Origin: a virus | Virus record (IMG/VR): IMGVR_UViG_3300001533_002564 | Location: 1 to 64,000 of that record | Length of the DNA: 64,000 nucleotides | Strand: one strand, 5' to 3' | In this document: positions 56,656 through 64,000 of the stretch, piece after piece | How positions within the stretch are numbered: position 1 is the first letter of the stretch | How the letters are laid out: every line of letters starts with the position of its first letter | Position numbers and translations under genes: made by a program | Notes under the pieces: generated by a model | Seen by the model: the letters and a program-made list of their open reading frames with translations, nothing else | Databases searched by the model: none | Told to the model about the DNA's origin: nothing

Positions 56656-58326
56656 ATGGGATTTTTAATGGAAAGTGCGGAAGTTGGTAATATTGGATTA
56701 AAACAACTCCGTGAACAAAGAGAAATAACATCTAATCGTTGGGAAAAGATTGGATTGTTAGAAGGATTAGAAGGAAATATAAAAGAAAACTGTGCTCAAT
56801 TATTTGAGAATCAGTTGTCACACATGATTAATGAATCATCAGATTCATCTAATAGTGGTCAATTTGAAACAGTTGCTTTTCCTGTAATTCGAAGAGTATT
56901 CGCTAAATTATTAGCAAATGATATCGTGTCAGTACAAGCACTTAACTTACCTATTGGTAAATTGTACTATATTAACCCTAAAACTAGTGTTAGATCAGAA
57001 CAAACTGCTGGCGTTCATACTTCACCTGATGGTGCTTATGGAAATGCTGCTGATAAAGCTGCTGATTCAAGAACTCAGTTCGAAACTCGTTCATTATATG
57101 ATGCATTCTATGCAAGTAAATATGATGAAGAAGGTACATCATTATTTGACCGTTCAAAAGGTGATATTACTGTTGTAACTGGTGCAACTACTGCTGAAAC
57201 ATTTACAATTGGTATTGATAAATATGTACAATTAACTGTTGGTGATATTTATAGTACTGCTGAAGGTAAATTGGTAGGACCTACTGGTGTTCCAATGGAC
57301 ACTGAATCATTCCTTGCTGGTTTAAGAGTTGTTGCTGACGTTGATTTAACTGCTCCAGCACCTTATACTGAAGAAGGTATTACTGCTGGTGATGCAATTC
57401 CTTTCAATGTAAAAGTACAGAAATACGGACAAGCTATTGTAAGTAAAGACGGTGAATTAATTTTACTTGTTGACCTTACTTATGCTGGTACTAATGGTTA
57501 TCAACCACTTAGTGGTGCAAGTACACTTAATTTCAGTGTAACTTACAGAACATATTCTGACCTTGAAGAAGACTCAAGAATGGCTGAAGTTTCCTTCCAA
57601 TTAGACCAAGTTCCTGTTTCTGTTGAAACACGTAAAATGCGTGCTATGTGGACACCTGAATTAGCCCAAGACGTTTCTGCATTCCATAATATCGATGCTG
57701 AAGCAGAATTAACTGCTTTATTATCTGAACAAATGGCTGCTGAAATAGACCGTGAAATTCTTCGTGACTTACGTAAAGGTGCTGCTTGGACTGCTCGTTG
57801 GGATTATAATGGACTACGTAAACAAGGTAGTACTAATCAATATTACGGTGTACAAAAAGACTGGAATCAAACATTGGTTACTAAAATCAATCAGATTTCT
57901 GCACAAATTCACAAAGCAACACTTCGTGGTGGTGCATCTTGGGTAGTTGTTTCTCCTGAAGTATCTGCTGTATTTGATGACCTTGAATATTTCCACGTAT
58001 CTAATGCTGCTCCAGAGCAGGATAAATACAACATGGGTATTGAGAAAATCGGTATTTTAAGTGGACGTTATTTAGTATATCGTGACCCATATTCTCCAGC
58101 TAACACTGTGCTTATTGGTCATAAAGGAACTAGTATTCTTGAGACCGGTTACATATATGCGCCATACGTTCCTATGCAGTTAACTCCTGTAATGTATAAT
58201 CCGTTTGATTTCACACCAATACGTGGTATCATGACTCGTTATGCTAAGAAAATGGTATTAAACCGTTACTATGGTAGAATCTATTGCGATGGTCTTCAGA
58301 CTTTCGGAATCGGTGACTTACAGTAA
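56656..58326 (+). CDS. major capsid protein (gp23-like)
   Basis: 556 residues. N-terminal ITSNRWEKIGLLEGLEGNIK contains LLEG/GLEG, the expected maturation cleavage site. FPVIRRVFAKLLANDIVSVQ, PIGKLYYINP, TRKMRAMWTPELAQDVSAFHNIDAEAEL-like and GYIYAPYVPMQLTPVMYNPF are typical of T4-like HK97-fold capsid proteins. Codons are less AT-biased than the average gene here, as expected for the most abundant protein. Terminator downstream. Confidence 0.95.
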   Translation: MGFLMESAEVGNIGLKQLREQREITSNRWEKIGLLEGLEGNIKENCAQLFENQLSHMINESSDSSNSGQFETVAFPVIRRVFAKLLANDIVSVQALNLPIGKLYYINPKTSVRSEQTAGVHTSPDGAYGNAADKAADSRTQFETRSLYDAFYASKYDEEGTSLFDRSKGDITVVTGATTAETFTIGIDKYVQLTVGDIYSTAEGKLVGPTGVPMDTESFLAGLRVVADVDLTAPAPYTEEGITAGDAIPFNVKVQKYGQAIVSKDGELILLVDLTYAGTNGYQPLSGASTLNFSVTYRTYSDLEEDSRMAEVSFQLDQVPVSVETRKMRAMWTPELAQDVSAFHNIDAEAELTALLSEQMAAEIDREILRDLRKGAAWTARWDYNGLRKQGSTNQYYGVQKDWNQTLVTKINQISAQIHKATLRGGASWVVVSPEVSAVFDDLEYFHVSNAAPEQDKYNMGIEKIGILSGRYLVYRDPYSPANTVLIGHKGTSILETGYIYAPYVPMQLTPVMYNPFDFTPIRGIMTRYAKKMVLNRYYGRIYCDGLQTFGIGDLQ

Positions 58327-58347
58327 TCAATAAACTGAAATATTTTT

Positions 58348-58377
58348 AAAAAGAGTTGGAATGTTCCAACTCTTTTT
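58348..58377. terminator. intrinsic terminator of capsid gene
   Basis: AAAAGAGTTGGAA/TTCCAACTCTTTT hairpin then a T run. Confidence 0.88.
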
Positions 58378-58408
58378 TTATTTTTGTATTGCATTAACAC
58401 ATATCTTT

Positions 58409-59866
58409 ATGGAAGCATATCAATTTAAAATAAGAAAACAAAAATCTCAATCAGAAAAAATTGATTTTGATTTAAATCAAATTACGCTTAAAAATTCTGA
58501 AATTAAATTAATTGATAAAGAAACAGCAAAAAAAATAATTATTGAATATGAATGGTTAGAATCAATGCCATTTATAGTTAAATATTGTTTTGGTATTTAT
58601 TTTAACGTTAATAATAAAAAACAAATTGGTGGTGTATTAGTTTTTAGTAATGATTATGCCGATAATACTGGTGTCTGGGATAAATATGGTTTTACTGATA
58701 AATTAATATTATTAAGTAGAGGAGTTTGTTTATGGTGGACACCAAAAAATACAGCATCATATTTTATATCAAAAGCTACTGATTGGTTAAAAAAGAATAC
58801 TAAATATAGAATAATAACAGCAACAGTAGACCCTGCTGCTGGTGAAGTTGGAACAATATATCAATCATTAAATTGGAAATATGTTGGTGTTATGAGTGGA
58901 AATTATTATCATAAAAAAGAATCTAAGAGATTTGGAGTCATAATTGATGGAAAATTGAGAGGTAGTAGGTGGTGTAGAAGTAATTTAGGTTGTATGAAGA
59001 AAGAAGTTATTTTATCGAAATACCCTGATGCTAAGTTTGTTCATCAATATAGAAAAAAACGATATTTTTATTTTATCGATACTAAAGCAAATAATAAAAA
59101 ACATCTAAATGCAATTAAACATCTTCTTTTACTCTATCCTAAAAGGAATCAAGATATAATTGGTATCATTTATTTAATTAGGAATAAAGTAAATGATAAA
59201 AAATATGTCGGTCAAACAATTCGTGCATTAAGTGATAGAATTAATGACTATAAAAGAGGTTTTGGTAATGATTATTTAAATAATTCATTTAATAAATATG
59301 GTTGGGATAATTTCGAATTTTCAGTTATTGATTCAGCACAAACTATTGAAGAACTAAATTCGAAAGAAATTAAATACATTTTAAAATATAATACAACTAA
59401 CAAAGAATTTGGATATAATATTGAAATAGGTGGTTGTAATTCAATTCCAAATATCGAAACTTTAGAAAAAATGTCCAAATCTCATTTAGGTATTAAACAA
59501 ACAGATGAATGGATTAATAAAAGAATAGCTAAAGCAGGAACTGATAATGCTAAAAAATATGGTAAAATAAAGACTGATGATGAAAAACAAGAACTTAGTC
59601 TAAAATCACCAAAATATTGGTTAGGTAAAAATCATGATATTGAGACAAGAGAAAAAATAAGTAAAACAAAAAAAGAAAGGGGTTTATCTGTTAAACAAAA
59701 AGAAGTGTTATGTAAGAAAGTATATAAAATAAATATTATTGATAATAATACAATTGATTATGATTCAACAAAACATGCTTCAATAATTGAAGGTGTAAAT
59801 CAATCAACAATATCAAGATGGTGTAAAAACAAAAAAACTATTAATGGATTTTTATGGAAATATTAA
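58409..59866 (+). CDS. Mom-like DNA-modification protein fused to GIY-YIG endonuclease
   Basis: 485 residues from MEAYQFKIRKQKSQS; the frame opens at 58361 inside the terminator, so Met17 is chosen. Residues 30-170 resemble the Mom-like GNAT family: GIYF..KQIGGVLVFSND, LSRGVCLWWTPKNTASYFIS, PAAGEVGTIYQSLNWKYVG. Mom of phage Mu adds a bulky group to adenine and blocks restriction. After LLYPKRNQD (near 245) a GIY-YIG nuclease begins (GIIYLIRNKVNDKKYVGQT) with NUMOD-like repeats and an HTH end (GVNQSTISRWC). No stop separates the two parts. Function of the fusion is unknown; homing insertion at the gene end is likely. Confidence 0.75.
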   Translation: MEAYQFKIRKQKSQSEKIDFDLNQITLKNSEIKLIDKETAKKIIIEYEWLESMPFIVKYCFGIYFNVNNKKQIGGVLVFSNDYADNTGVWDKYGFTDKLILLSRGVCLWWTPKNTASYFISKATDWLKKNTKYRIITATVDPAAGEVGTIYQSLNWKYVGVMSGNYYHKKESKRFGVIIDGKLRGSRWCRSNLGCMKKEVILSKYPDAKFVHQYRKKRYFYFIDTKANNKKHLNAIKHLLLLYPKRNQDIIGIIYLIRNKVNDKKYVGQTIRALSDRINDYKRGFGNDYLNNSFNKYGWDNFEFSVIDSAQTIEELNSKEIKYILKYNTTNKEFGYNIEIGGCNSIPNIETLEKMSKSHLGIKQTDEWINKRIAKAGTDNAKKYGKIKTDDEKQELSLKSPKYWLGKNHDIETREKISKTKKERGLSVKQKEVLCKKVYKINIIDNNTIDYDSTKHASIIEGVNQSTISRWCKNKKTINGFLWKY

Positions 59867-59877
59867 TTTACTTATTT

Positions 59878-60159
59878 TTATTCTTCTAAAGCAATCCATT
59901 TTAATACACTAAATCCTTTATTTAAATTTTCAAATTCATCAACTCTTTTATTCAGAATAAAAAGAACTTGTTCCATATTTTCTTGAATATCTTCTAATGA
60001 AATATCTAATTTATCATGAATAATTTTACTAAAAATTTCCCAATTATTTTTAGCTTTATATTCACCATTAAAAATGATTTTTTCATCAATAGGATTAAAT
60101 ATTATTCGAATCCTTTTATTCTTGTTTTCTTCACCTTCTATTTTAACAATCCAATCCAT
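59878..60159 (-). CDS. hypothetical protein (93 aa)
   Basis: MDWIVKIEGEENKNKRIRII.. beta-rich start and helical end. The start lies 17 bases inside the end of the upstream GIY-YIG gene, so the endonuclease was probably inserted directly before it. Function unknown. Confidence 0.6.
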   Translation of the reverse strand: MDWIVKIEGEENKNKRIRIIFNPIDEKIIFNGEYKAKNNWEIFSKIIHDKLDISLEDIQENMEQVLFILNKRVDEFENLNKGFSVLKWIALEE

Positions 60160-60961
60160 GATTAACTTTTTTTATCCATTTATAATTATTATATATCTGA
60201 CTTTTACTTATATTACATGCATATCTTAACGCATTATCAGAAGTTTTATTAATTCTTGCTGCTTCTTTGTATGAATCATAGGTTTCTACAATACGATTTG
60301 TTTTTATATCTATTTTATGAATCTTAATAGATTTTCTCTTATTAGACAAATGTTTTTCAGTTTCTTTAATTTTTCTTATTAAATTTTCAACATTAAATTC
60401 ATTTTCATACATCCATATATATTCACCAGATGAATATCTTTTTCCTCTTAAACAATTACTTATTGATGAAATTGAAATATTAGAATATATCGATGCCTTT
60501 TTTATGGAAGAAAAATGTTTAATAAATTGACCATCGATTGTAAACATAATAATTTCTTTTCTATTTACAGCATTTTTACCATAATTATAATGTTTTTCAC
60601 CACGACATGCATCACCAATTTTCTTTTTATGACTTTCAGTAAATTCTCTTTTTTTAATAAAATTAATTCCACTACCTCCCTTAGTCATATTTTTTAAATC
60701 ACTACCGTAGAATGATATCCAATATTTTTCTCTATTATTTAATAGTTCAATGTCAATTTCTTCAATTAATTCGATTATAGGTAATGAATTTTTATCTAAT
60801 AAACTATTAATCCATAAATATATATTTTGATTTTTAGTTTCTTCATACCTACAATTTCTAATGTGCTCATTAAGTCTCTTAATTAAACTAAATTTAGTTT
60901 GACCAACATATTTAATTTTATTAGTTATAGGGTCTTTTAATGAATATATTTTTCCTTTCAT
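60143..60961 (-). CDS. GIY-YIG homing endonuclease
   Basis: 272 residues. GKIYSLKDPITNKIKYVGQTKF is the GIY-YIG core with LIKRLNEHIRN and the catalytic Glu in NNREKYWISFYG. NUMOD1-type repeats (IMFTIDGQFIKHFSSIKKAS, IHKIDIKTNRIVETYDSYKEAAR) bind DNA. Phage-type promoter 12 nt upstream. Confidence 0.9.
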   Translation of the reverse strand: MKGKIYSLKDPITNKIKYVGQTKFSLIKRLNEHIRNCRYEETKNQNIYLWINSLLDKNSLPIIELIEEIDIELLNNREKYWISFYGSDLKNMTKGGSGINFIKKREFTESHKKKIGDACRGEKHYNYGKNAVNRKEIIMFTIDGQFIKHFSSIKKASIYSNISISSISNCLRGKRYSSGEYIWMYENEFNVENLIRKIKETEKHLSNKRKSIKIHKIDIKTNRIVETYDSYKEAARINKTSDNALRYACNISKSQIYNNYKWIKKVNHGLDC

Positions 60962-60973
60962 AACATCTTTTAA

Positions 60974-60983
60974 TGTAAATACT
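60974..60983 (-). promoter_or_regulatory. phage-type AGTATTTACA element
   Basis: 12 nt before the GIY-YIG start. Confidence 0.5.
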
Positions 60984-61025
60984 AAGAAATTATAAAAAGT
61001 TTGCTCATGTAAAGTCTAAGTAAAA

Positions 61026-63536
61026 TTAATCTTCATCTGACCAATTATGGTCATAAATTAAGTCTAAACGACTTCTTGTTATTGCGACATATTCCAAGTT
61101 TTTTTCTTGAGCAAATTGCCAAGGTTTTGCTGTTTGCATTGGTAATAAATCTGGTCTGATAATAAAAACTCTATCTGTTTCTAATCCTTTAATTTTATGT
61201 ACTGTACTTAATACAATTCCCTGTATTTCATCAGTAAAAATTGTTTTTATTTTATATTTTAAATCCAATATGCTATCAGAAATTCTAGCAAGAAATAATA
61301 ATGTCATTACTTTATCTTCAAGTGCTGTATATCCACTATGGTCATTTGGGTTTAAAATGCCTTCTTTTTTTAAATCTTTTCTAAATGACTGAAGTTCTGT
61401 TTCCCAAAAACTTTTTAATTTTTCAATATTATTAATTTTACCAATTAATTCAATTAAATGAACTCCAATATCACTTCCCTTAATAATTGCTTTTTTACGT
61501 TGTGTAAGAAATTCAAAAAAGAGTTTTACTAGTGGCATTGTTGTTCTACAAAGTACAAAATCACCACTACGTGCTTCTTCTAAAACATTACCATCTCTAA
61601 CACTGCCTTCTGGAGCATCTGGAAGTGCTTTTATATTAGGAACAATCTCTTGCGCTTTTCTAATAACTGCTTGTGAACATCTAAATGATACTGAAAGTGG
61701 TAATATTTTAGTATTAGGAAATTTCTCAAACCACTGAAAACTTTTTTCATCAGCAGCATTAAAACCATAAATTCCTTGAAAGAAATCTCCGACACTAATT
61801 AATCTACCTTCAAGTTTTTTTGTTGTTCGATTACGTTTTAAAACCTTTTCAATTATTCTAATCTGACAACGATTTAAATCCTGTACTTCATCAACAAAAA
61901 CATAGTCTTGTGGAAAAAACCAAATACTATTATCAATTGCAGGTAGAAAAACCATATCTGTATAATCAAATGTTTTTCTATCTGTTGTCATAAAATCCAA
62001 TACTTTTAAGATACGTTTAATATCTTTTGGTTTATTAAGTGGAATATCATAGCGTTCTGATATATATGGAATAAATTCTGGTTTTATTGTTAAAGTCAAT
62101 CTACATAAATTACAGAGTTTCTTCATGTTATTGAGGTATATCGAAATTTCTTCTTCAGATTTTAATTCATCATCCAATCCCCATGATTTCGATTTTTTTA
62201 AAATAACCTTATCTGCCTTAAATTCATCAAATTGGATTTTATCACCATATTTTCTTTTAATTGCACCCATACCCAAACCATATGTAGTATAACATCTAAC
62301 GTGTTTAGGTAATTTTGTACCAAGTTCTTCTTTAATATGTTTATTAAACGCCAAAAACATTATTGATTTATCAACAGGTAATAATTTAACTGCTTCAACA
62401 ATTGTACTAGTATTGTGTGTTATTGTGAAATCACCTAATAAAAATCTTCCATTACCGTCTAATGTAAAACCATAATATTTTCCAATACCAATATTTTTAA
62501 CCTTAAATCCTGTTCTTAAAACAGATTTTATTTGTTTTCTTGCTTCACATTTCTTTCTAACTAATAAACAAGGTAGATTTTCAAATGAACCTGTTATTAT
62601 TATTCTCCAATAATTACCAATAAAGTTTAGTAATTTAATTCTCCCCTTTTTAGGTATGATATATGCACCAAAACCCAAACTTCTTGCAAGAAATAATAAA
62701 TCTTTTGCAAATTCAGTATGTTTTGTTGTAATCTCATAATATTTATTATTTGAATGTCCATCACTATCAATGATTCCAGCCAATAGTTTTAATCTATTCT
62801 CTTTTGAATTAATTAAATAATTTTTAGGTATTGAAAAACTACCATTAGTATTTAAGCATTTCTTAAACTCATCTCTTACTATATTATTTACTTTTCTCCC
62901 GTTAAAATTAGGTGTGGTTAATGAGACAGTTATTAATTTTTTTTGATATTCATTGAATTTTGGTGTAATATTTTTATATTTAATATTACCTAAATATTCT
63001 AAGATGGGTTTTTCATTAACATTTACTGAAATTGTCGGTGACCCATTTTTTTTTGTTCCATCACCTAACCATAAACCCATTAAATATGGGTCAATTTTTA
63101 TTGTCTGTGTCTTAAAATCAACCCCAACTCTTTGTAGTCTTGCATACTTGAAATTACCGTTTGGGTATTTAGGGTAATTTAATTCATTTAATGGAATATC
63201 CAATAATTTCTTTTTTTGTTCATGATGGTGAGTTAAAACATGAACATCATTACATACCCATTCATCCCCTTTTGTTGGTATCACCTTAAATAAATCACCA
63301 AAACCATTATTAGTTTTTAATACTTTTCTCGGTGTTGAATCATCACCAATTAATAAATCACCAATTTTAATATCTTGAACAAATTTAATTGTACCATCAT
63401 ACATTAATATTGGAGTATTAATTCCTAGACATTTTCCTGTACCTGCGTATGCCTTAATCAAAATATTTTCAGGTCTTTTTCTCGTGAACATGAATATTCT
63501 TTCCTGTTCTGGTGTTGCTATAATCATACTATCCAA
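61026..63536 (-). CDS. SF1 (UvrD-like) DNA helicase with intein
   Basis: 836-residue precursor, 496 after splicing. Walker A AYAGTGK/TSTIVEA is split by the intein between K35 and T376. Other motifs: YVFVDEVQDLNRCQ (Walker B), GDFFQGIYGFNAAD, LSVSFRCSQ, STVHKIKGLETDRVFII and YVAITRSRLDLIY. It is a 3'-5'-type SF1A helicase by motif style, probably for replication or recombination. The start overlaps the 63529 gene. Confidence 0.9.
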   Translation of the reverse strand: MDSMIIATPEQERIFMFTRKRPENILIKAYAGTGKCLGINTPILMYDGTIKFVQDIKIGDLLIGDDSTPRKVLKTNNGFGDLFKVIPTKGDEWVCNDVHVLTHHHEQKKKLLDIPLNELNYPKYPNGNFKYARLQRVGVDFKTQTIKIDPYLMGLWLGDGTKKNGSPTISVNVNEKPILEYLGNIKYKNITPKFNEYQKKLITVSLTTPNFNGRKVNNIVRDEFKKCLNTNGSFSIPKNYLINSKENRLKLLAGIIDSDGHSNNKYYEITTKHTEFAKDLLFLARSLGFGAYIIPKKGRIKLLNFIGNYWRIIITGSFENLPCLLVRKKCEARKQIKSVLRTGFKVKNIGIGKYYGFTLDGNGRFLLGDFTITHNTSTIVEAVKLLPVDKSIMFLAFNKHIKEELGTKLPKHVRCYTTYGLGMGAIKRKYGDKIQFDEFKADKVILKKSKSWGLDDELKSEEEISIYLNNMKKLCNLCRLTLTIKPEFIPYISERYDIPLNKPKDIKRILKVLDFMTTDRKTFDYTDMVFLPAIDNSIWFFPQDYVFVDEVQDLNRCQIRIIEKVLKRNRTTKKLEGRLISVGDFFQGIYGFNAADEKSFQWFEKFPNTKILPLSVSFRCSQAVIRKAQEIVPNIKALPDAPEGSVRDGNVLEEARSGDFVLCRTTMPLVKLFFEFLTQRKKAIIKGSDIGVHLIELIGKINNIEKLKSFWETELQSFRKDLKKEGILNPNDHSGYTALEDKVMTLLFLARISDSILDLKYKIKTIFTDEIQGIVLSTVHKIKGLETDRVFIIRPDLLPMQTAKPWQFAQEKNLEYVAITRSRLDLIYDHNWSDED
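62412..63431 (-). mobile_element. helicase intein with LAGLIDADG endonuclease
   Basis: Residues 36-375. Starts CLGINTPILMYDGTIK, block B CNDVHVLTHHHE, LAGLIDADG helices LMGLWLGDG (152-160) and LLAGIIDSDG (251-260), and ends YYGFTLDGNGRFLLGDFTITHN before Thr. Inserted in the ATP-binding loop, so only spliced protein can bind ATP. Confidence 0.92.
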
Positions 63537-63780
63537 TTATTTCAATATTTGTTTCACGTATATCTAATTCATCATGTGTCATTTTGGGGTATTCAATACT
63601 TTTAGTTAAGAATCTTCTACTACTTAAATGCAATATATTATCTAATTCTATTAAAGATATTGTATTATTTAAATCACATTCATAAATATTTTTTGTAAAT
63701 AATTCTAAAATTAAAGAATATTCTTTTCGTGATAATCCCTGCACATCCAATTGGATATTAAATTTAATATTATTTATCAT
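63529..63780 (-). CDS. hypothetical protein (83 aa)
   Basis: MINNIKFNIQLDVQGLSRKE.. with SLIELDNILHLSSRRFLTKS. Small, soluble, no motif. Overlaps both the helicase start and the end of the upstream gene, so it is part of one operon. Confidence 0.6.
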   Translation of the reverse strand: MINNIKFNIQLDVQGLSRKEYSLILELFTKNIYECDLNNTISLIELDNILHLSSRRFLTKSIEYPKMTHDELDIRETNIEIIG

Positions 63781-64000
63781 TTCTATCTAATTTTTCATTA
63801 ATTTCTTCAGTACTTAATTTAACCCAATGGTCATTAGTTATTCCATCAACTAATTCATATATTTCAATAATTGGTGAGAAATCATGTTGTCTATAAAAAT
63901 ATTTATTTTCACCACGTGGGTCACTATTAAGTTGAACACGTAATCCTTCTACCCTATCAAATAGTTTACCATTAAAAAAAATTTCTTTATTAGGTAATGC
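63770..64000 (-). CDS. hypothetical protein, 5' end outside window
   Basis: At least 76 residues; visible part includes IFFNGKLFDRVEGLRVQLNS, RQHDFSPIIEIYELVDG and ends EINEKLDRNDK. The stop overlaps the start of the 63529 gene by eleven bases. No family recognised. Confidence 0.55.
   Translation of the reverse strand, partial: ALPNKEIFFNGKLFDRVEGLRVQLNSDPRGENKYFYRQHDFSPIIEIYELVDGITNDHWVKLSTEEINEKLDRNDK

Overview
The window looks like part of a large (probably jumbo), strongly AT-rich, T4-like tailed phage of a Bacteroidetes host. The T4 relationship rests on a recognisable head module: terminase large subunit (gp17-like), portal (gp20-like), prohead protease (gp21-like), scaffold (gp22-like) and major capsid protein (gp23-like), plus a gp19-like tail-tube protein, a baseplate-hub-like giant protein and a virion transglycosylase. 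The host inference rests on Bacteroidetes-type promoters (TTTG-N19-TAnnTTTG), a CarboxypepD_reg-like secreted protein, boxA-like sequences of the Bacteroidetes rRNA-leader type (GTTCTTTGACAT) and a CRISPR repeat resembling type VI-B repeats of Bacteroidetes.

Layout. 1-1.7 kb: tRNA-like genes and an HNH endonuclease. 1.5-2.0 kb: a micro-ORF and a secreted protein. 2.1-2.75 kb: a CRISPR array of nine 36-nt repeats, eight spacers of exactly 30 nt and a degenerate terminal repeat, without cas genes. 3.0-4.3 kb: a solitary TnpB whose 3' end faces the array. 4.4-11.6 kb: two VWA-domain proteins around a class II (B12-dependent) ribonucleotide reductase carrying an intein. 11.8-31.6 kb: accessory belt with about 27 tRNA genes or tRNA-like elements, a tmRNA followed by a structured RNA, RNA ligase, DNA methyltransferase, MazG-like pyrophosphohydrolase, and many homing endonucleases (HNH, LAGLIDADG, GIY-YIG, Vsr-like) that mostly sit directly against the 5' ends of tRNA genes. 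29.3-40.2 kb: small proteins with short N-termini ending in (I/L)xE, resembling capsid-targeting peptides cleaved by the prohead protease; one looks like an ADP-ribosyltransferase and one like a nucleotidyltransferase. 41.4-58.3 kb: head module, with terminase broken by an atypically split intein carrying an endonuclease. 58.4-64 kb: a Mom-like/GIY-YIG fusion, another GIY-YIG gene, and an SF1 helicase with an intein inside its Walker A motif.

How it fits together. Two promoter types are visible. Host-like promoters drive ribonucleotide reductase, a VWA gene and several micro-ORF/terminator units in front of tRNA clusters. A phage-specific AGTATTTATA element lies about 10-20 nt before most structural, accessory and endonuclease start codons on both strands. 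The tRNAs, tmRNA and RNA ligase form a translation-maintenance package; the methyltransferase and Mom-like protein suggest DNA modification; the CRISPR array probably works, if at all, with a nuclease encoded elsewhere.

Most notable: the cas-less VI-B-like array next to TnpB with a boxA-like element between them; the split terminase intein; a tmRNA with an apparent 28-residue tag; the candidate packaged ADP-ribosyltransferase; and the Mom/GIY-YIG fusion. All calls were made by eye, without database searches.
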